NCBI RefSeq assembly: GCF_003885105.1
Contig: NZ_QWZQ01000014.1
Location: 1-64,000, forward strand
Origin: Lactiplantibacillus garii
GTDB taxonomy: Bacteria > Bacillota > Bacilli > Lactobacillales > Lactobacillaceae
Length of the DNA stretch: 64,000 nt
Direction: 5' to 3'
The notes beneath the pieces were generated by a model. The model was not told the origin of the DNA. It did not search any database and was given only the letters and a program-made list of their open reading frames with translations. A program made the position numbers and the translations under genes. This document shows, one piece after another, positions 58,658 through 64,000 of the stretch; positions within the stretch are counted from its first letter, which is position 1, and each line of letters opens with the position of its first letter.

Positions 58658-58665
58658 GACCACAA

Positions 58666-58702
58666 AAAAATCCTCACACATCCCAAATGTGTGAGGATTT
58701 TT
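58666..58702. terminator. Bidirectional terminator
   Basis: A 16-bp perfect stem (58666-58681 against 58687-58702) with A- and T-runs on its ends, between convergent genes. Confidence 0.9.
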
Positions 58703-58703
58703 A

Positions 58704-59177
58704 TTAACCCTTAATTTCTTTGGTATCAACGAGTACCTTGCTGACCATCCGTAATTCATCCGTTAATTCGGACGTCCGAATCCGGCCAAACTCGTCTAAG
58801 AACTTGCCAAGGCGTTCTTCGTTTACCTTTTCAATTAACCTTGCTACTGACTCACCCTTCGGAGTTAGGGTCAAGTACCGGTAACGTCGATCGTACGGAT
58901 CGATATTCAACACAATCAAGTCATTGTTAATTAAGTAGGTCAGTTTTCTTGAAATGGCGGACGAAGAAACGTGCCGATCAGCGGCTAGCTCCTTCACCGT
59001 AATTCGATGTTCGTTACTATGATCCAAGTAATAGAGAATCAGGAATTGTTCAAACGAAATGTCGGCGTCGGCCACCATCGTTTGAATAATTTCCCTTAAG
59101 TGGCTTTCCAGCCACGACATTCCGACTAGAACCTTTTCAAACAGTTCCGCATCATCATACTTTGCCTTTTTTTCCAT
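58704..59177 (-). CDS. MarR family transcriptional regulator
   Basis: 157 residues with a MarR winged helix: ISFEQFLILYYLDHS, VKELAADRHVSSSAISRKLTYLINNDLIV (recognition helix) and the wing DPYDRRYRYLTLTPKG. The ATG at 59177 is chosen for GAAGA spacing, but the in-frame ATG at 59207 is possible. It lies downstream of the coiled-coil gene on the same strand and may control that operon or an efflux gene. Confidence 0.87.
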   Translation of the reverse strand: MEKKAKYDDAELFEKVLVGMSWLESHLREIIQTMVADADISFEQFLILYYLDHSNEHRITVKELAADRHVSSSAISRKLTYLINNDLIVLNIDPYDRRYRYLTLTPKGESVARLIEKVNEERLGKFLDEFGRIRTSELTDELRMVSKVLVDTKEIKG

Positions 59178-59249
59178 GGTATCAGTCTTCAATTCTTCCA
59201 ACCCCATTTGAGCGTCGTGTTCAGGCGGAGATTATTCACGACTCCGCGA

Positions 59250-61223
59250 CTAAGCACGGTCACTAACTGTTGGCATGATCGTAATTTCAAGGTCACGCGT
59301 CATCTTCTTCTCAATAGCATCTTGAACGTCATGGTCCGTCACAACTAAGCTTGACAACTTACTCTTCCCGTCAATGATGTCCTTAACGTGTTGGTTATCT
59401 AAATCGTTAGCCGACACGATTGGTAAAACGTGGAAGTGTTCGTTGGTTGCTTTTAAGCATTGGTCAAACAGCGGCGTGTTCACGCCCATTACCAAGACAC
59501 TGTCTTGTTTTTGCAAAACGGATGATAACCACCAAGTTAATAATTGCGCTTCGGAATGGAAAACGTTCGTAATGGCTTCATCTTTATTGACTAACTGAAT
59601 TGATAATTCGTGGTTGCTTCCGTACTGTTTGATCATTGCGATGGAACGGTCTGGCCGGTAGAAGTTCTCCAAGGTCACTTGTGAATTATTAGTCCGGTCA
59701 AGGTACTGGGTAACGGACAGAAAACCAGCCGCGTCGTACACGTCACGCCGCGTTGCAATCGAGCCGTTAAAGTACGTGATGTACCAAATAGCCCCACTCT
59801 TGCGGTACTTCAAATCCATAATCAGGTTACCGCCATCGTCGGCGATTGACGTGATCTGCTGATCAGAGTTGCGCTTATACTGCCATGCCGGGTTATCTGG
59901 TAATTCGGGCTTAGACTTCGCAACTTCACCGGGAACCTTCGCTTGAAGCGCATAGTACATATTAAATAGGCCGGTGTTCTTTTCAACTAAGCCGTGGTTC
60001 TGATAGCTCTTCCAGATATCCGGTAAACTATCGTTATAGTTGATCGTCACAACGTTAGCGTCACCCTTAACTTCGTTCTTCAAGAGACCCATGATCATGG
60101 ACATTGAAGTCTTTTCATCTTCTGATAAGGATTGAATTAGATCGTTACTGAAGAGGAAGTATTTTGCTGATTGGTCAAACTCAACTGGTGAGACCAAGTG
60201 GGTCGTGCCGTAATCCGATTTTAACTTCGCGTCAATGCTTTCAATCTTTTGTTGTAAGCCCTTAACAGAAGCTTCATTTTGATCATAATCGTGTTGCAAC
60301 CGGTTGATCTTCTGATTGATCAAGTTCAACTGACGTGACTGTTCATCCTGCGCATTCTTAGTCTTCCGGTCATAAGCAACCAGGGCATCTTGAGCGGTAT
60401 GTAAAGACTTTTCCGCGGTTGTAATGGCGTGTTCCTTGCTTGAACGATCACGGGTTTCGGACTGCTCACGTTTTTGAAGTTTCACCAGTTCACTGTTGAT
60501 TGCATCACTCTTTGAATACAGGTCTTGGGCTTGTTTTTCTTGGTCCTTCATCAAGACAAATAACTTCTTCAAGTCTTGCTCGCCTTGAATGGCCTTCCGC
60601 ATATTAGCTTCGTTTTGCCGTAAATCGGCTAATGAACGTTCGGACTGACTGATCTTTTGTTGTAACGAATTTAAAGTCTGGTCACTCTTGGTCAATGAAC
60701 GCTTGGCGTCATCGTACTGCTTCTGAGCAGCGTTGATCTTCGCGACCATGTCCTTACGCTCGTCACCGTTATCCATCACCACTTTATCTTGCTTTTGCAA
60801 GGTAACCTTAGCATCGGCTAACTGTTGACCTAAGTTCTTTTGTTCCCCAACCAACGTTTCGTAGCGTTGCTTTTCGTGCTTACGATCCTGAACCAGTTGA
60901 ACTTTAAGTTCCCCTCGTAAAACTTGGTACTGTTTGTTCAAATCGGACATTTCCCGTTCGATCATTGAACTAGTCTTCGCGGACTTTTGTCCGGCACGCC
61001 GTTGGTTAACCCGGTTTTGCCCTTTGATTGGTGTGACATTGGAAGCAGCCGCACTACTCCCTGCTGGCGAAGCACCCGCGGCGTTGCGGTCGTTAGCCGC
61101 GTTGCCAGGTGTAGCTTTTGGTTTGGGCTTCTGAGCAGCGACAGTTGAGGTCGCCGTTGCGCGCTCAGAATGACTCGCAAAATCCTCATTCTTATCTTTG
61201 CGCTTTAAACTGAACATCTTCAT
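59250..61223 (-). CDS. Large coiled-coil cytoplasmic protein with a glycosyltransferase-like C-terminal region
   Basis: 657 residues, no signal or membrane segment. Residues 1-87 are a disordered basic/Ala/Pro-rich tail; 88-335 form a long coiled coil rich in Gln/Lys/Glu. 345-435 is a folded linker. 440-657 shows YFNGSIATRRDVYDAAGFLS and NFYRPDRSIAMIKQYG, reminiscent of the N-terminal half of Gtf/Asp1 proteins of accessory Sec glycosylation systems. No donor-binding half is present, so it may be a non-catalytic partner. TGGAGGAG precedes the ATG at 61223. It follows the LPXTG adhesin gene on the same strand. Confidence 0.7.
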   Translation of the reverse strand: MKMFSLKRKDKNEDFASHSERATATSTVAAQKPKPKATPGNAANDRNAAGASPAGSSAAASNVTPIKGQNRVNQRRAGQKSAKTSSMIEREMSDLNKQYQVLRGELKVQLVQDRKHEKQRYETLVGEQKNLGQQLADAKVTLQKQDKVVMDNGDERKDMVAKINAAQKQYDDAKRSLTKSDQTLNSLQQKISQSERSLADLRQNEANMRKAIQGEQDLKKLFVLMKDQEKQAQDLYSKSDAINSELVKLQKREQSETRDRSSKEHAITTAEKSLHTAQDALVAYDRKTKNAQDEQSRQLNLINQKINRLQHDYDQNEASVKGLQQKIESIDAKLKSDYGTTHLVSPVEFDQSAKYFLFSNDLIQSLSEDEKTSMSMIMGLLKNEVKGDANVVTINYNDSLPDIWKSYQNHGLVEKNTGLFNMYYALQAKVPGEVAKSKPELPDNPAWQYKRNSDQQITSIADDGGNLIMDLKYRKSGAIWYITYFNGSIATRRDVYDAAGFLSVTQYLDRTNNSQVTLENFYRPDRSIAMIKQYGSNHELSIQLVNKDEAITNVFHSEAQLLTWWLSSVLQKQDSVLVMGVNTPLFDQCLKATNEHFHVLPIVSANDLDNQHVKDIIDGKSKLSSLVVTDHDVQDAIEKKMTRDLEITIMPTVSDRA

Positions 61224-61264
61224 AATGCAACTCCTCCATAAACTTGATTGTTTGCTCAAAGAGT

Positions 61265-61290
61265 AGAAAGGTCGCGTGAACGACCTTTCT
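61265..61290 (-). terminator. Hairpin between the adhesin and coiled-coil genes
   Basis: A perfect 10-bp stem AGAAAGGTCG/CGACCTTTCT with a 6-nt loop. The minus-strand sequence after it (ACTCTTTG) is a poor U-tract, so it may only partly terminate or protect the upstream mRNA. Confidence 0.5.
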
Positions 61291-61325
61291 ATCCGTTCAG
61301 CAAATAATCAAGCTTCTATTAATTA

Positions 61326-64000
61326 TTATGCTTCATGCTTACGACGTGAGACACCGAAGTACAATGCTGAACCCATTAACATGGTTCCAAGACCCAAGAC
61401 AGCTAATGCCGTCCCGTTCTCGTCTTCGTCAGTTTGTGGCAAAGCCTTTGCATCGGAAGTTGTGGTCTTCGTCTTAGTCGTTTCAACCGGCTTCAAGGCA
61501 GCGGCAGCTGGGATTACCCCGGCAGTTCCGTTCGTCTGGTCACCATCGTAAACGGTAACGGTCTTGATTTCAGTAGCTGGGGCCGTCGTTGGTTGTGCAA
61601 CGGTGGTTGTTTGACCCTCGTCGCCTTCAGCAGGCGCAGTAGTCGCTGCTGTTGTTGGTGCCGTTGTAGGAGCCGTTGTTGGTGCAGTCGTTGGCGCCGT
61701 TGTCGGTGCAACTGTAGGAGCCGTTGTTGGTGCGGTCGTTGGTGCTACGGTTGGCGCCGTTGTCGGTGCAGTTGTAGGAGCCGTCGTTGGTGCGGTCGTC
61801 GGTTGTGCAACCTTTGCGTAAGTCAACGTTACGGTTGAGTCGGCATTGCCAATAGTTCCCTTAGCATTGTCGGACTTGAGCGTGTAACCCTCAATATCCT
61901 TTGTCGCGTCATAAGCCGTCCCGGTTTCACCGGTAAACGTCTTGTCAGCCGCAATGGAATTGCCAGCTTCGTCAACGTACTTCGCCGTTACCGTGTATTG
62001 GGCCGCTGGGTTCTTTGCGTAAACGATCGTTACGGTTGAATCTGCGTCACCGATCTTACCAGTTACGTCGCCAGACTTGTAAGTGTAGCCATCAATGGCG
62101 TTCGTGGCATCGTAAGCCGTCCCGGTTTCACCGGTAAACGTCTTGTCAGCCGCAATGGAATTGCCAGCTTCGTCAACGTACTTCGCCGTTACCGTATATT
62201 GTGCGGCTGGGTTCTTTGCGTAAACGATCGTTACAATTGAATCTGCGTCGCCAATCTTGCCAGTTACGTCGCCGGACTTGTAAGTGTAGCCGTCAATGGC
62301 GTTTGTGGCATCGTAAGCCGTCCCGGTTTCACCGGTAAACGTCTTGTCAGCCGCAATGGTGTTGCCAGCTTCGTCAACGTACTTCGCCGTTACCGTGTAT
62401 TGGGCCGCTGGGTTCTTTGCGTAAACGATCGTTACGGTTGAATCTGCGTCGCCAATCTTACCAGTTACGTCGCCAGACTTGTAAGTGTAGCCGTCAATGG
62501 CGTTCGTTGCGTCGTAAGCCGTCCCGGTTTCACCGGTAAACGTCTTGTCAGCCGCAATGGTGTTGCCAGCTTCGTCAACGTACTTCGCCGTTACCGTGTA
62601 TTGTGCGGCTGGGTTCTTCGTGTAAGTTAACGTTACGGTCGAATCAGCATCACCGATTTGACCGGCAACCGCACCATCAGCTTTACTGAAGGTGTAACCA
62701 TCAATGGCGTTCGTTGCGTCATAGGCCGTCCCGGTTTCGCCAGTAAACGTCTTGTCAGCCGCAATGGAATTGCCGTCTTCATCAACGTACTTCGCCGTTA
62801 CCGTGTATTGAGCTGCTGGATTCTTCGTGTAGATGAAGTTAACCACGTTAATCCCATTAGCTAACGTAGCAGCGTTAACGTCACCCGTTTGCAATTCTGC
62901 TTTGGCGTCAGCATTACCAATCGTATAGCCAGCATAGGTATAGCCTTCAACTTCAGGATGGGCAACGGTGTAAGTCCCACCAGCTTGTGTGAAGGTACCG
63001 TCAGCCCCCTGCATGTAAGTGTTGTCTTCAGCAACAGTGTTACCATCAGTGTCTTGATACTTAACTGTTACCGCCGTATTTTCAACATAGAATAATTTAA
63101 TTGAAGCACCATCAGCTGCAAGCTCACCGGACAGCTCAGCACTACTATTGTAGTAAGTATAGCCATCTAATACTGCCGGAGTAATTGTATAAGTACCACC
63201 GACGTCTCCGGCCTTTGTAACACCCGCACCACTAATTGCCTGAACATCAGGTGCTGTCTGGCCATCGAATTTTGAAACAATATAATAGGTGACATCTACG
63301 TTGGCTTGTTGAACTTCAGTTGACGTATTCTTTGTCTCGTAGTTCCAACCCGCTGTTTCTGTTGACGTATCACCGTTTGCATTTGGTACTTCGGCAAATT
63401 GTAAACTGCCAGAAGGCGCATCAGTGAGCGCGTCATATTCAAAGTTAAAGGTGATTGATTTGGCAGTAGCACCGATCTTGTCATAGTTGATACCACTAAA
63501 GGCCGTTTGGTCCGCTTCACTCAGAGTGTTCGCTTTTCCACCATCAATTTGGTAAGAAAGTAATTTCCACGTTCCACGCGCATCGTTTGAGTTAACTGGT
63601 TTAACGGTAAATTGACCGTTACCATTATTCCAATCTACTTTAGGGTTCTTAGTCAACGTAATGTCAACGTCATACGTCTTACCCGCTTCAGGGTTGCTAA
63701 TCTGCGTGTTATTAACGGTTTGACCAGTTTGACCAGTTTGGTTAGTTTTATTAACCGTACCAGTATTCTTCACAGTGGTCGTACCGTCACTAGCAGCAAC
63801 CGACGTTACGTCAACTTGTGCATCTTCAGAAACTGAAACGTTTGCTTGTGATTCCGGTGTCGTAACTATAGGAGTTGTTTGGCTCACCTTAGTAGTAGTT
63901 TCTGGTGCAATTGAAGCCGATTCAGCTACTGGAGCTGAGTAGGCTGCTGGAGTTGCAGCACTTACCCCTTCGTTACTAGTAGTATCTTGTAAACCAGCGG
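61326..64000 (-). CDS. LPXTG-anchored surface protein with MucBP repeats (5' end outside window)
   Basis: 890 residues are visible; the frame stays open to the window edge, so the start is outside. In order: a Thr/Ala-rich N-terminal stretch, a non-repetitive adhesin-like domain, two divergent MucBP-like units, and five MucBP repeats of about 67 residues (AAQYTVTAKYVDE...DSTVTIVYAK). Then come a (P-T-T-A) linker and the sorting signal LPQTD, hydrophobic segment and RRKHEA tail. Sortase should anchor it to the wall; MucBP repeats suggest mucus binding. The internal GTG at 63887 is not a real start. Confidence 0.9.
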   Translation of the reverse strand, partial: AGLQDTTSNEGVSAATPAAYSAPVAESASIAPETTTKVSQTTPIVTTPESQANVSVSEDAQVDVTSVAASDGTTTVKNTGTVNKTNQTGQTGQTVNNTQISNPEAGKTYDVDITLTKNPKVDWNNGNGQFTVKPVNSNDARGTWKLLSYQIDGGKANTLSEADQTAFSGINYDKIGATAKSITFNFEYDALTDAPSGSLQFAEVPNANGDTSTETAGWNYETKNTSTEVQQANVDVTYYIVSKFDGQTAPDVQAISGAGVTKAGDVGGTYTITPAVLDGYTYYNSSAELSGELAADGASIKLFYVENTAVTVKYQDTDGNTVAEDNTYMQGADGTFTQAGGTYTVAHPEVEGYTYAGYTIGNADAKAELQTGDVNAATLANGINVVNFIYTKNPAAQYTVTAKYVDEDGNSIAADKTFTGETGTAYDATNAIDGYTFSKADGAVAGQIGDADSTVTLTYTKNPAAQYTVTAKYVDEAGNTIAADKTFTGETGTAYDATNAIDGYTYKSGDVTGKIGDADSTVTIVYAKNPAAQYTVTAKYVDEAGNTIAADKTFTGETGTAYDATNAIDGYTYKSGDVTGKIGDADSIVTIVYAKNPAAQYTVTAKYVDEAGNSIAADKTFTGETGTAYDATNAIDGYTYKSGDVTGKIGDADSTVTIVYAKNPAAQYTVTAKYVDEAGNSIAADKTFTGETGTAYDATKDIEGYTLKSDNAKGTIGNADSTVTLTYAKVAQPTTAPTTAPTTAPTTAPTVAPTTAPTTAPTVAPTTAPTTAPTTAPTTAPTTAATTAPAEGDEGQTTTVAQPTTAPATEIKTVTVYDGDQTNGTAGVIPAAAALKPVETTKTKTTTSDAKALPQTDEDENGTALAVLGLGTMLMGSALYFGVSRRKHEA
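61636..61806. repeat. Pro-Thr-Thr-Ala linker repeat
   Basis: Short 12-bp units (GGAGCCGTTGTT-like) encode a run of P-T-T-A/P-T-V-A repeats, the wall-spanning, probably O-glycosylatable stalk of the adhesin. Confidence 0.8.
61810..62820. repeat. Five tandem MucBP repeat units
   Basis: Unit boundaries at about 61811, 62011, 62212, 62413 and 62614, period 201 bp (207 for the last). The middle three are nearly identical at the DNA level; the outer two are more divergent. Confidence 0.9.

Noticed and set aside
61434-61838. Cys/Arg-rich 134-codon plus-strand ORF
   Set aside because: It is the antisense shadow of the P-T-T-A repeat of the LPXTG gene; it has no Shine-Dalgarno and its composition reflects the repeat.
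61810-62820. CRISPR-like regular repeats
   Set aside because: The period is 201 bp, in frame, and encodes protein repeats; there are no short repeats with unique spacers.

Overview
The window is chromosomal DNA from a Lactobacillaceae bacterium, most likely a Levilactobacillus, Lactiplantibacillus or related genus. The evidence is the roughly balanced GC content, strong Shine-Dalgarno sites, frequent TTG/GTG starts, Firmicutes-type RNA devices (T-box, PyrR attenuator, 6S RNA next to rarA), an LPXTG surface protein with MucBP repeats, and a Ddl carrying the D-Ala-D-Lac type active-site Phe. No phage, insertion sequence or CRISPR array was recognised.

Layout. 1-9150: small conserved genes (DUF1054, YueI-like, DUF6933-like), gshAB divergent from rarA, a 6S RNA, a universal stress protein and a drug-efflux-type MFS protein behind a possible operator. 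9150-19000, mostly minus strand: a zinc-ribbon/membrane/beta-lactamase-fold protein, an Rgg/PlcR-like regulator with a palindrome-rich upstream region, a membrane GDPD, ddl, an oxidoreductase plus DUF2785 pair, an L-2-hydroxyacid dehydrogenase and an acyltransferase. 19100-22050: metN-metI-metQ behind a T-box leader. 22090-27370: cell-shape and envelope genes (gcvH-like, rodA, DUF2969, yidD, mbl, murA). 28170-34630: the complete F0F1 ATP synthase operon atpBEFHAGDC. 34900-42160: a PyrR-attenuated uracil permease, then tdk-prfA-prmC-ywlC-glyA-upp. 42390-44470: murT-gatD for peptidoglycan amidation. 44780-58700: manA, a class C-like serine hydrolase, ilvE, a heterodimeric ABC exporter with a lipoprotein, several exported proteins, two tRNA genes with C34 anticodons and small uncharacterised genes. 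58700-64000: a MarR regulator, a long coiled-coil cytoplasmic protein and the 3' part of a large LPXTG/MucBP adhesin that runs off the window.

The genes form two large themes. One is cell-wall synthesis and shape: MurA, Ddl, MurT/GatD, RodA, Mbl and serine hydrolases. The other is core energy and one-carbon/nucleotide metabolism: ATP synthase, GlyA, Upp, Tdk and UraA. The least explained parts are the adhesin / coiled-coil / MarR cluster, the 57.6-58.7 kb segment (orphan terminator, long leader, two unknown small proteins), the palindromes upstream of the Rgg-like gene, and a three-copy intergenic repeat. Start codons were re-chosen from Shine-Dalgarno spacing wherever the longest ORF was implausible. 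All family assignments come from reading the sequence; no database search was possible.
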